This document shows, one piece after another, positions 36,101 through 49,443 of a stretch of 64,000 nt of DNA. The position numbers were made by a program, and so were the translations under genes. The stretch's first letter is position 1. Each line of letters starts with the position of its first letter. Under the pieces are notes generated by a model, which saw only the letters and a program-made list of their open reading frames with translations, was not told the DNA's origin and made no database searches. Source of the stretch: Mugil cephalus (taxonomy: Eukaryota; Chordata; Actinopteri; Mugiliformes; Mugilidae); the NCBI RefSeq assembly GCF_022458985.1, contig NC_061782.1, positions 8,635,672 to 8,699,671 on the forward strand, read 5' to 3'.

Positions 36101-39100
36101 ATATCAGTGTTTAAATGTTCATAAAGTAGTGAGGAACATACTGAGGTCTCAGAACAAATGAGATTGAGAAGATATGCCATTGGCTTGTCTCTGAATGATT
36201 GGAATTCCTTGAAGGTTATTAAAATATTTGCCATTCAAATACATGTCTGTTTTCAAGTAAAAAAGTTCAATAAAGTTGGCAAACTGGCAGGTGTGTTTGA
36301 TATGTTGTCTGCCCCAAATCTCTGGGCATAAATTTAAGGTACTAACATTGTGTTTTTGGCTATAAAGATGCCATGGCATTGCCAAGGCAACTCCTCCTGA
36401 AGCACCAGCCGCTGAAATTGTGGTGACTCTGATTTGGACAAAGAGGCAATTCACAGCAGGATTATTGTACGTGTGAGCCAGGCTGGGAGGGAGCTTAATT
36501 CTTTCCTGCATGCCTCCTGTATGTTCCTTTGTTCGGCCTTCAAGCCTATTCATTACAGTACAATATAATGAGTCAAAAACTATTGTTTCTAATATTTTTA
36601 TGCTCCATGGTGCCTGAATGTTATGTTTAAAAAGGTGCAATTGCGCAGACATTTAATGCTCTCAATGGATATAATTGATTTGTTACATGGTAATCTTAAC
36701 TAGGCATTTAAGTGTTATGTCATCCTAATGTGGCACAGTAGCTGATTGTAAAGCAGTTTATGTTTCTAACGTCATCCCGAATTGTTGTGGAGCTCGACAC
36801 TAATGCAGACATTTGTCATTTTAGGTTTTAGGGACGCACTGTCTGGATGAAATTCGAGGCAATGGCAGCAGTAACGAGCTGACAGTGTTTCTTTAAAACC
36901 ATAATTAAAAATACAGAGACCGTGAAGCGCGTAGCTGGTCTTAAGATAAGACACGAACCGAGGCTGTGATTTCTGTGACTGAACAGGAAGTTGTTTCGTG
37001 CGCCAGTCTTTTCCGTTCTTACATCATCTGCATCTTTTACATCCAATTATTAGTTATTAGCAGTGGTGGAAGAATTGTTCTGCTTAGCATCAATGAAAGC
37101 AACAATAGATCAATATTAAAACACTATTAAAAGTCATGTACAAATTTTAAGTATGATTAAGAAATGAGTGGATCCAAAGTTATGTACATGGATTGCGACA
37201 TTGTTCATTGACTGCTTTTATACTACCGGTACTTGAAGCAGAAGCAGAATTTCAAATACCTACTGTATTTCAGCTTGAATTCAGTTGTTTAACCAATAAG
37301 TTTAATCACGTGTCATTATTGCAAAGTGTTCTTATGTAATACTTTTAAAGATTCAAAGAGCCTCCACACGCCCACAGTCTAAACGGACATTTTCACTTCT
37401 GGTTCCTTATTTTAATTCTTCTTAGAGGCAGAGTGGGTGTGTTCAAACTGTGCTTGAGTGACTGATGTTTCTGACATCACCGTGAAGTTTCCCATTGGGT
37501 TTGTTGCACTAATATGAGTCTGTCAGACTTGGGAGTGGTTCCAACAAAAAGGACAGTGTAATGGACCAGATTTTCTGGAATAATGAGCACTCACAAGCTG
37601 TAAATAGCCTGTGATAACAAAGGATGGCTACCATTAAGGTTTTATCCGATTTTTATCTGTGCTTAAAGAATGGGAAACACGCAATCTTTGTCCAAAAACG
37701 GTGCCTTAACCAATATAAAATAAAATTCACAACAAACCGTCATAATTATCAGCATAAAAACAGTGGAACGGGGTCTCACAGGCTATCAAAGGTGGCACAT
37801 TTCTCAGCTTTTTAAAAATGCTATGCATCGTCAGTTTAAGAAATCACGCCGTTTAATCAGAGGTGTTACCTCCCTTGCATAATATCACCTTCGAGCACTT
37901 GTTGCAGGTTGCTGAGTCTGCATCTGTTGAGGTGAAGTACAGCCAAACTTTTGACTATTTGGCCTCAGGCGTTTTGGAGGTTCACTCCCGTCCGTGCAGG
38001 TGGAAAAACTGACAGGACGTGTAGCGTTAAAAATGCAGCGGCATCGAAATCTGCGGTGCTTTTCGGCCTGGTTTTTACTGTTGGCATCAGCGCCGGTGTC
38101 ATTATGGTTCAGAGTATCGGCACCAATTCCTAGTGAGAACAGTCTGTGATATTAAGCCAGGATGTATGATTCCTCTGCAAACACGCCTCATAACTCAATG
38201 CTCATTTTGTTTGTGCAAATTCTGAACTTGTGAATCTGCTGGAGCCAGTTGCGCACGAATCTGGAAACGTGCACAGATCAGGCATAACATTATGACCACC
38301 TTTCAGTTGTTGTAGGTTTCCCTTGTGCCTTCAAAACAGTTGTGAGTCATCAGAGTGTCGTGGTGTCACAAGATGGTCAATGTTATTGCTTCTGGTATTA
38401 GAAAAAAAAAATCAGATACTGGTGTAAATGTATTTTAGTATCTATCTGTGTCCATGGGACTACCCTGTGGTCTATTAAGGCATTCCTACAGGCTAACTGG
38501 AGACCCTCCCCGATGGCTGATATAACCCAAGGCCAATACGCATCATCCCACAACTGTGCCATTACAGCTTTGACCTTCTGAGAGCTGCCAGAAATCGTCC
38601 TTTTACTGAGTTGTAGAGTAAAAAAACGCTCTAGTCGCACAGGCTGTCCAAGAAATGCACTATAAGCAGGAGCTTATTTTCAAGCATGGAGTCGGCTGTT
38701 AAATTTTTCATGACCTGGGAGTCTTTATTGTGCAGAAACCGATCTCGTTCTGCCGCTGCCACCGTCACTCTGGTATGTTTTGTCATGTTGAAGGTGGAAT
38801 GATTTCAAATCTCTGACTTAATGAAACAACATTTCCAGGTCGGTTCCCTGATGAGAACAGCTTAGACAAGGAGTAGGCTTTGGATAATCAGTAATCTGTG
38901 GGCGCTCTGTCTAAACCAGAAATCCACAACCGGGAAAGAAACGCTTCACGGCCAATGACAGCGGTGCACGATCGCCTCTCGCTTAAATGAAAAGCTATGA
39001 TTATGATTACAACAGCGTTTCTGAGATATCTCTTTCAGGAAAGTCAAGTTGCTTGAGAAATCAAGTTTCTTTCCATGCCAGTCCCAGGTGTGTTTAGTCG

Positions 39101-42100
39101 CTCGACGCCAAGTCACATTAGTATCTGTTTAATCAAGCAGCTGTACCTGGAGAGCATTTTCCACTTCAGTAGCACTAGGTGAATGGCCAGGAAGCTGGTT
39201 TTAATTGTATTACTGCCTCATATTGACTTTTTGTAAGTAGTAGGTGAAGTAGCGTTTGAGGATCATAATAAATAATAAATACTGGTCTGCTCTTTTTGTC
39301 CATGACGTTATTTTTGAGTTGGTGAGAGGATGTTACGTGTCCCAAAGGCACAGGAATTCCGCCTCTCTGAGCTAAGTCATCTTAATAGGTTGATATCCTG
39401 AGGGTGGGAGGAAACGTTGTCGTTCAGAGCTGACAGGAGTAATGAAAATTAAACATTTAAAAAAAAAAAAAAGTCACTCACTGTTTTTTCTCCAGACAGC
39501 TGTAGGCTAAATGGCACTCGGATCCCAGGAATGGAATTTTCTTTGATAGCTTTAGCTCAGTCAAGACAGGCGGGGCATTATCAGTGGAAACAACAAACTG
39601 TCCTCTATTTTTGTTGGCATGTGAGCATGACAAATGCACGTCAGGCCTCAGTAGTGTATTATTACCCCTGCCATGTTGGGTTGTGGACGCTAGGCCGCCG
39701 CAGCTGTGAAGATAACCCCGGCCGCCCTCTCGGACTCCCCAATATGACTCTTCTTTTTAAAAAAGTACAAAGGAATTGGCTTAAAGCTGGAGGTGGAGCA
39801 AAGGGGAGATAAGCAAAGGATGAGCGGGAGCAGTGGACTCTACACAAGTAGCAGGCCCAGCTTTGTGTTGCAGCCATGACTGACAGGAGAGTCAGTCAGC
39901 CAGTGGAAATGGCTGCTGCGTCATGTAAACCCGACGTTGGCCGGGGAAGCTGGTGCTCCGGGCCAGACTGCACTAAAGACTAATGAGGTGTTTATCTGAG
40001 AGGTGGGGAGGCTGAAGTGCACTGGACTCTGAACCTGAATCCCATCTGTCAGAATCTCAGAGACACCGGAGGTGAGGCACCCTGTCCTGGTTTGACTCTG
40101 ACAAGCTTGTGGCCCTTCTCAATACAGACGAGGCAATTTGTCAGTCTGATGTTCCCACACTGCGCTTATGTATTTCAGTTCCCTTTTAGATGGAATATTT
40201 CGTTTAGCGGAATTGTTCTGTTGTGGAAAGACATTTATATATATATAAGTTTACACCTTTAACAGATTTGCCTCCTTTTACATCCTGGACATACATCTTC
40301 GCTATTTTTAGCCATCGTGTGCAGAGAAGCTCGTCGGCCTACAAAATCTTCTCCCAGTAACAGATGAAAGGAGTAAGCGAGAAGCTACTTTTAAGTCAAC
40401 AGCGCGCTCTTTTTTTTTTCGCAGACAGACTGAATTAAAGTTGGCAGCCAACGAAGCATTCTTATTTTTAGTGCAGAACGGCGTATCTACTTTGATATGA
40501 GGCATAACATCCTTTATCCTCGACAGCCAAATTCTGGTCGTCCTACATGATTATTTGGCTCGCAGTCACCACAACACTTGTTGGATACTGAAACCTTCAG
40601 TATGCAAATCCAGGCAATCTCCACCACTGTTAATGTCTTATAACTAAATTGCTTTTGTTTCGCTTCATTCATTCAGAAAATAAAAGAAAAGTATTATACC
40701 ACACTCCAAATTATGACGGCACTCATTTGCACACGGAGCACGAAACTGTAATTGTGTCTCGGGATGCATTCAAAATATCAGGTGTGAACAAAGTATTTTC
40801 AGGAGATCACAGTAACTGAAGGTCCCGGCAGTCCCCTCATGTCTTAACTTGTATTTATTTTGCACAGTGAAGAAGTCTCTAGTGTTGCATATAAAATAAA
40901 ATGAAAATCTTTAAGGAATAGTTTGGAGAAAACTTCATTTCCTTAGTGCAAATCCGAAGTATTGAACTACATTTCACTTAGTGCAGTTGCACAGTGTAGA
41001 AAGAGTTTAGGAGAATACACGGTAAGAGAAAGTCTTCATGACTCATTAGGCAAGAAAAATCTGTTTGTACAACAACTTAATATGTAGTCCTGGATCTGAT
41101 TGCGGTCAGAAACTTTGGGGTCTCAGTGGGGCAGCATTTAGCTCGTTTTTAGGATTATTAGCATGTCAGTGCCAGGTGTACGAGACCCACATTCACACCC
41201 ACATCTTTACTCCTTTTATATTTCCCTACATAAAACAGCTGTACAGCAATTTCTATAGCAAGCCATTGAAACCAAGGGTAGAAGCAGGATCAGAGACAAA
41301 ATACACACGTTCAAAACCGCCATTCAACCAGTACCGGTGCCTCAGAGGCATCGTGCACCTGCAAAATGTTGAAACAGAAGCAAAGCGGCCGTTCAAAGTT
41401 GTTTGTTTGTTGCGAGCGGCTGTGCTCACTTATTGAGTGTGTAACTCTTCTATAAAAGTGGCCGGCTGCTCTTTATTTTTCTCATATCACTCGTGAGTTC
41501 GCTGATTCACAGTTTGCTCGTACAGGTTCAAGTTCTTTTACACAAGGACAATGGGTAATTTTTGCCAGCCGGTGTACTCAGAAGCCAGCTACTTACAATA
41601 AACAAAGGATCTGACTTGGATTGAGATCCGTAATATCCGTTGTAGTCGCAAAAGACCTTGGCATGAGCAGGATTAAAAAAAAAAAAAGAAGAAGAAGAAG
41701 CAGCTAACCTGCAAACAGTTTTCAGACGTGGACTCTCGCCATTTCAGTCCTGAAAGGAGTTCGGTCATGACACAAGTATGTGCCACGGAGGCCTACAGCA
41801 GCTGGTGTCAGTGATTAGTTCCTCTTGGCTGCTTCAAGTAGTACTAAGTGCTGGTGTAGTTTTTAGTTAGAATGGCAACCTCTGTGGTCTTTCGCTTTCC
41901 ACATGGGAACAATGAACAACTGTTGTGAGCGGCTCACACAATGTATTTATTTGGTTGGTATGTCTAAAATGTGAAAGGGAAAAAAGATGAAGAGGTGTGT
42001 ATCTGACTCGGCCTCACAAGTGTTTATTATTTTTAATAGGGACAGCTTGTCTGGAGGGACCGTTTCAGTGCCCCGAGTAATGAACAGAACCATCTTTCTG

Positions 42101-45100
42101 TTGTTAATTTTGTAGATAATGTGGTGTTAAATTGCTTGTTCCTTTTTACGGTTCGTTCGGAGGGGCATTGATTCATTCGTTCGGCACGGAAAGTGCGTTT
42201 TCCCCGTTCGGGGCGCTCTGCAAATGGAGGCGCATTCCTAGCTGTTCGTCTTACGGCTAATGTTTTCCTTAGGTAACGCTTGAGTTAAAACCTGCTGTCA
42301 GATGTAGCAGGAAGTGTGGCCCACTTTGGGTCTTATTCTAGAAGGATGTCTAAATATACCGCTGTTAGGTTAGGCCCTTTTCTCGAGCCTTAGCGAAACA
42401 CCCCTCAGTAAATTCACCTCCGCGCTACATGGGCCGCACACATCATCAGCCCCCGTCCGCACACGCGGAAAGTCTGTTTTCTCTGTACCCCATCCGCTGC
42501 AAATCTGTTCTTGAGAGAGGGAAGGGGGGGGGGTGTCGGGTGGCGAAAAGGTTTGCTAAACATCCAATGATGACACAAGATGGTGCTATGTGTTTCGGAT
42601 AGCTTCATCTTTGTAGTCATCAAAGCTGTAGTGAAGTGGCCTTTTTGTTTGCTCCCTCAGAGGCTTGTTTTCCAATACCCAGAGCAGATGGTATGTGTTT
42701 TCCATGGATGAATCACTGAGCCTGGTAGCTTCTGCGATGCTGGCCCAGACTGTGTTCCGCTCGTAGTATGTGTGTGTCCTCCTGCCTTTGCTGCGAGGAG
42801 ACACCTGTGTCTGCAAAACTGCATATATATCAAAAGGCTTTGAACTGACTGTTTGTGCAATATTTTTTTTATTTCCTCAGACTCTGGAGGAGCCCCCCTA
42901 CCTGACAGTGGGGACGGATGTGAGCGCCAAGTACCGAGGGGCTTTCTGTGAAGCTAAGATTAAGACTGCCAAGAGGCTAGTCAAGGCCAAGGTAAGTCGC
43001 ATTTCAAAGTGCTCGTGATCCAAAATTTAAAAAAATGAGATGTCTGTCCGCGCGATGTTTGAAGTGGATTGCAGCGGGGCCAGGGGGCTCTGCGTGAAGG
43101 GGCTCAGCTTTACTGTACATCCAGAGTAAAGGGGCTGGCTACGCTTAAAAGACGTTGCCTAACATGTTTCTTTAGAGACTGGCCTGTTCGGTTGATTTAA
43201 AAGAAAAAAAGAAAAATCACATCGTCAAACTGGATTAAATAATTTTCTTGTGTCTAACGCTGCTAAACATCCAGCTGTGCCGCTCACACGATTGAGCTCC
43301 ACCACCTGGTTTACGCCGTTAGCGCGCCTCGTAGAGTCGAAAACGCTGATCAAGGGCCCAGCTGTGACAGATGCGGAGTCTGGCCGAGCCTACGAGGTGC
43401 CCATCAGTCCCTCAGACGTCCCCCCTCACCCACGGTTTACACGCTTTTGTGTGGAGCGAGCGGTTCGATTGCCAGTTTTTCCCGTCCGCTTTTTTTACGC
43501 CCTGCCGATGAAGGCATCGCTTGATGCACGTAGTACAGTATCTCATTTCCCTGTGGGGACGGAGCATCTGGATAATACAATAGAGACAGATCGCTTGTCT
43601 CTCGTTCTGCTGGAGTGTGTGGGAGGAACAAAGATTGGATGCTGGCTTTTTCACTGTGTCAATGCACTGTAGTTCCCCCTGTAGAGACAAAAGAGGAGCG
43701 GTGTTCTGCGATTCCGGCGCACCAGTGCCGAAATCATCAAACGACGTGCCCTTTTTGTCTCGTGCGCGGAAACAAACATGACAAAGTGGAGCATGTGATG
43801 TTCTCGGCTTAAATAATGCGGACTGAAACGAAGCTAATGGGACGGTCTCAGCTCATAAATTAATTACCATACTAATTGGCTGAGTGCGGGGTTTGTTTTT
43901 GGGTATCTGGGATGTGAATGCGAGCTCTGTCACATGAACGTTGAGACATTCGGCAATTATTCGGCGGGTGTTGTGAGTCTGAATATTCCTCTGTAATGAA
44001 TTCCCGGTTCATTAATCTCTGTCTGCTTGTTTAACAAAGTCGAAAGGCTGCGGCGTATGGTGGCTGATGTGATTTCAAAACCAAGTGAAAAGATCTGTGT
44101 GACGTTTTTATTTATGATGATGATGGTGATGAGCTGCGCCAGGGGGATGTGTGAGAGGTCATTTAACACTGTGTCAGTATCAGTCACGATAAAAAGACTC
44201 GGCACACATATGATCAGTCAAGATCACTGCGCAACGGATTAGCTGCTATTTGATCACAGATTGAAGGGCAGATTTATAACCTTTGATGTTCTTCCCTATT
44301 CTCCATTAAGCACTTTTGGAAAACAGTTTCCCCACCTAAATTATTTAAGAGGACCAGCTAAATGAAAAGGAAGGAATGGTAATGTAACGGTCCTGAACTG
44401 AATCGCAGCTTCCTGAAGGCTGTGTGTATTTAGCGTCTGATTAAAATAACCTGTTGATTTAACTGCGTTTTTTTTTTTGGCTCCACAACTATCGCACAGT
44501 TGATTGACCAACTTTCGTACCCTGTTTCATCGTAGATTGGACATTAACAGTCATGAACGTTGATTTAGTGCAAAACTGTTACATTAGAATTAATTGGGTA
44601 CTTGTGTACTTAATGTTTTGGCGCGAGTGCTCATTTGTTTTTGTGCTAATTTTGACGCTAGAGGACTGTACAGGATTTGTGAATTTTGAATAATGCAATT
44701 CTAATGGATCAGATACACCCATCAGCCATAACATTATGACCATCTCCCTAATATTATGTAGGTCTCCCTTGTGCCTCCAAAACAGTTGTGACTCATCTGA
44801 GAGTGGACATGGGCCTTGTGAGGGTGTCCTGTGGTGTCTGGTAACAGGATGTTGTTAGCTGAACTACTTCAAAACAAAAAATGAAGCGGTTGTTGCCCTT
44901 TTAGTTGCATTATAAAGTGTATAACACCGCACTTGTTGGAGGCAGAAGAGGTGAGGAGAAAGCCGCGTACAGAGGTGGAGAAAAACAGATTCACGGAGGC
45001 ACAAAATTGTGAAGGTGTTTCCACTGTGGAATCAGGCGTCGGGATTTAAATAAATGCCAGCGCTGATGATGGCCCTTGACCGCATTGTTCGTTTTTACAA

Positions 45101-48100
45101 AAAAACAATGAAGCAAATAACATGTAAAATCAAAACAGCGGATGGCTTTACTCCATGTGAGGAGCTGTAAACACAGAGGAAAACAGCTGGTTTTGTGTGA
45201 GCTGCCGCGCATACGGTTGATACTTGTTGTGTTGTTGTTCCCGCGTCGTGCAGTCAGAAACACAACGGCCTTATATTTTCCAGTTGGGGAAAAAAAATCT
45301 CACTGTCATTTGCTGTGTTTCCATTTCCTCTAGAAATGCACAAAAAAATGCGAAAAAAAAAAAAAAGTGTCATGTGATCAGCTCGATTCGAAGTCCATCT
45401 TCCTGAAAGTGAAGTGAGAATTTAAGAGAATTATATTTCTAGACGAGACTTTGCGAGAGTCACAGCTCATTCGCAAAACACTTTTAAGTGGAAACAAGTA
45501 CAAAGCACAATCGAAATTTCTGAAATGTCGCTTTTATTTTGCGAAAAACTGTAATGGAAACTGAGCTATTTCTCTTCGTGCCTCATTTTGCTTATTGAGG
45601 GGGAAAAAACTAACAGCATAAAGCCCCTCATAAACCTGTTCTTATCCCATCAATTTGGCTGCACCGAGGCTCTGATTTGTATCAGAAATAGTTTCATATC
45701 TTACTCCAATATTTGTTTTGAGGTCTGAGTGGTGCTACGGTTTGTCCGCCGTCGTCCAGACCTCTGCATGAAACCAGCTCGCCGTTAGGAGGTTGTCAGG
45801 ATGGTCAGGTGTTACTGATGCTCTCCAGCTGAGCCTTCAGACAGCAGGAGTCACCTTTCCTCTGTCTGTGGAGAGCAGAGCCTCCTGCAGAAAAGAAATC
45901 CCTTTATTCTACGGCGCAGGAATGTTATTATCTCTGCAACTGATCAAAAGCTGCCTCCGAAAGCTTTTTGCTCCTCTTAGTTCCCTATTATTTTATGCCT
46001 TGGCGCAATTCAGCGCAAAACATCTTGGAGTACGTATTCTGTCCGTTCGTCGTCTCGTTTTTTTCACAGCGGGACTTTGATTGCTGTGTCTGCTGCTGTT
46101 ATATTTAAAACCGACTCGAGAGATCACTGTCTGAACTCTTTACCTGCAGGCTTGTTTTCATTTTTCATTTTTTTTTTTTTTTCCACCTTTGTTATTATGG
46201 TTGAATCACAGTCAATAAAAATGAAGCCAGTTCTCCATTATAATTATGTTCCTATTTACTAGCACATGCTCTACAAAAAAAAAAAAAAAAAAAAAAAAAA
46301 GACTTTAATTTCCCTAAGGAAACAGAGGATGAAGCGCATGAGTATTTGATATATAAAGTAGCAAGGGCTGTTTGTAATACTAAACAGATTCTACGCTCCT
46401 GGCTGCACTGAAAGTTTTCACACATGCTCCCTGGAAAAGATTCAGCGGTAAATGGCTCCGGGGAGGGACGGAGGGAGGGAGGGGTGTGCCTGCCTGCCTG
46501 CCTGCCTTGTAGTCTGTGCTGTCACGCAGTAAAGCCAGGTTGCCATGCAGTTGCAAGATTACCACAGCGTGATCAGATTATGATCTGCCGTTGCCCACTT
46601 AGGGGGAGGCTGCAGATGCAGGGAGAGTGGAGAGTGGAGGGGGAGGGTCAGTCGGGAGCGTAGCCCGAACGCTCACAGCAGAGCTCCACAGCGCAGTTGG
46701 CGACGGCAGCGCGCGGCCAGCCGGGGGTCAGTCACTTAACAGAGTCAGAAATGAGCCGTAGTATGAAATATTTACACACAGACCGCATGCGTAATTACAT
46801 CAATGTCATCTCAGACCCGACCCGTTTGTGTCCAGTATTATGGGAAAGTCCAGCGGTGTTAAAGGGAGAAGCTACAGGTTGAGTTAAATAACAACCAAAT
46901 GGGTACATCTTAAAAAAAAATTAAAATTACACAGAATGGAGCAGCCCGATTTGTTCTCTATTGTTCTTTCTGAACCAGTGTAGAAGACTTTAAGACGTTA
47001 AGAACTTGTACACAATGAAATTTTGTTAGGCAGCAGTCTCCACTAGCAGGTGGACGTCAGGTGTTTAAAGGTAATAAATATATTAAATATAAAAATGGCT
47101 AAATGTAGAGGATAAATTAAAATATTGTCTTTTGATGTTCACGTGGTACACCACTACTTTTTTCATCAACAGATAGATTTTACAGGTTTTTGCCATCGAC
47201 ATAACACTCAGAACATCTCAGAGCCATCAGTAGTAGACTCTCTTTTAAAAAGCCTCTTAAACATAAATTCCTTCAGTCCTATATAGATAAAACTTATTTG
47301 TTGATTATTATTACAAGTTGTCTGTTACGTGTTTTCTTTTTTAGTTATATAGTACAGTTTTAACCTTGGTCTGTGTTCGATCCCAGGAAGACTAGCGCCC
47401 ACTTTGTGGTAATGAATGTGGATCCTATTAAAGAATAAAGAGACGCGTTCTGGTCATGTCTCCAGGGACTCTTGTGTGTGTGTGTTTATCTTCATTACTC
47501 ATTCTGATTTGTCGTTGCCTCCCCCCTTCACCAGGTGACCTTTAAACCAGATCTGTCCACGGCTGAGGTTCATGATGAAAACATCAAAGGGCCTCTAAAG
47601 GTAAGACAGGAAACACGCACGGCTAAAATACACTTGTTGTCTTTGGTCACACTCTCGCTCTCATTTGTAGCTTTGAGTTTCTCGTGAGCCATTAATCCTT
47701 CTTGGTTATAGCTCAGATTTAATTTTATTACATACACTTTCCTTTTCTGTCTAAGCTGCACCTAATCACAGCCTTTCATAGCGAATGTACAAACAGCAAA
47801 AGAGCATCGGGCAGCGAAGCATTAGCTCCGCAATTTCAGCCAATTAGCGTTCTCGTGGCTGCAATACGGGCTTCTCATCGCTTGAAACCGCATCATTAGA
47901 TTCATCATTAGAAAATAATAATAATTAGCCAAGTACTAAAATGCAGAATGACAGCGGCGTGTCTGTCCCACAGGTGGGTGCTGTTGTGGAGGTGAAGAAT
48001 CAGGACGGAGTTTACCGGGAGGCCACGATCAATAAGCTGACCGATGCTAGCATATATACTGTTGGTAAGTCAATAACGGACTGTCTGCTTTTTCTCCCCT

Positions 48101-49412
48101 CTCCCTGACTCCCCCCCTATGGCTGCAGCATTCGTTTGTGCTCGGTTAAAATACCACAGCGCTTTGGATTTTCAATAGCCTTAAGCATAACTCTTAAAGA
48201 TGCCGCAGGAACCATCGCTAGTTATTTCACACAGTTCAGCAGGGAGACTGTTGCTATGATTTAAGTGCTTAGGTTAATAATATCTTTAAATTGCCGCTGC
48301 TGTTTGTGCGATTACTTTCTAATTATAAAATGTTCAGTATAAATAAAATGTGCTTTTCTGGCTTTAAGGCTCAGCCAGGCTATCGCGCATTAAACTCTAA
48401 TGCAGCACACTGTGCAGTAAGGTACCGAGTGAGCACAGCTGCATGTAAGGCTCAACTCATATTATATTTTCATTAAGCTCCTTTTTATTATTATTACTTT
48501 AAATAATAGATCCGTCACCTGTCGCAGTTTCACGCAGCCAGAGATGACTTTAAACAGTACAAAACAATTCATTTTATTCATTTCTTTATAAATGAACTCA
48601 GAAAAGTTGCACATTCCCATGTTTTACAAACTGGAACCAGCTTCTCTTTGGAACCGCAAATCTATTAAGAGTACGCAGTGTTAGATAATCCAGAGCACAC
48701 AGTGAATCACCTAAGAGGCACCTGTGGGCTTTTCGTCTGCCTTGAAAACACTTTTTTCACACATTTTCAGTCTTTATGTTCAGTGATGGGAAAACAAAAA
48801 AGATCCATCCCCGCTCAAGTTACTTCAAGAGTTTCCTCTCTGTGTTGTTGCTAAGTACATTTAAGCAGTGAATAATATGTGGATGTTGAAAGTTATTGTT
48901 GTGTTGCTGTTATTATCTGCTGCGTGATTTGTTACGCGTGTTAACTGCTAAAGCTGGTCCTCAGACGTTTTAATTTCAGACAGATATGGCTTTGGTTAAC
49001 GCGTAAATAAAATAAATCTTCAGGCGCTCCTCCACATTTCTTTTTATTTCACTGTTTACTTTACTCAAAGAGGATCCTTGAAGCTGTAGAGAAGCTATGA
49101 GCTCAAAGCAGCTGTTCTAAGCCTCGACAGACGAGCGTAATTGGTCTACAGCTTTTTCTAATGTGAATGTGACAACGTGTGCTCAAGTTTGGTTATATTT
49201 GTGTGTTAGTGGACAACTGGCCTACGCGCAGCCTCCTAATAGTTTTTTTTTTTTTTTCCTCTGCAAGTGTTTGACGATGGCGATGAGAAGACCCTGAGGC
49301 GTTCGTCTCTCTGCCTGAAAGGAGCGCGTCACTTTGCAGAGAGCGAGGCGAGTATTGTGCGGTTTTATAACCACCTCCTCTCTCAGCCCTCTAGGGAAAT
49401 GATGCTCAATAT

Positions 49413-49443
<31 letters not shown>

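Larger units (their letters stand above)
33186..42880 (+). other. ARID4B intron 2 (9.7 kb)
   Basis: From donor AAG|GTATGT after the two-codon exon to acceptor CCTCAG. It holds Tc1-like fragments at 35739-35985 and 38271-38375, an A/GAA tract near 41673 and a G run at about 42526. The longest chance ORFs (for example minus 36652-36149) show no family resemblance. Conserved noncoding elements could be present but cannot be seen from one sequence. Confidence 0.75.
42992..47534 (+). other. ARID4B intron 3
   Basis: From donor AAG|GTAAGT to acceptor CACCAG. It contains a Tc1-like fragment, A runs at about 45353-45366 and 46275-46300, a (CCTG)n tract near 46488 and a GC-richer patch at 46440-46730. 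The 140-codon ORF at 43250-43672 has no recognisable domain. Confidence 0.7.

Noticed and set aside
36149..36652. 167-codon minus-strand ORF in ARID4B intron 2
   Set aside because: Low-complexity, compositionally random translation with no motif. Lengths like this occur by chance in a 64 kb window.
43250..43672. 140-codon plus-strand ORF in ARID4B intron 3
   Set aside because: No domain or splice context; it lies inside the intron with ordinary composition.
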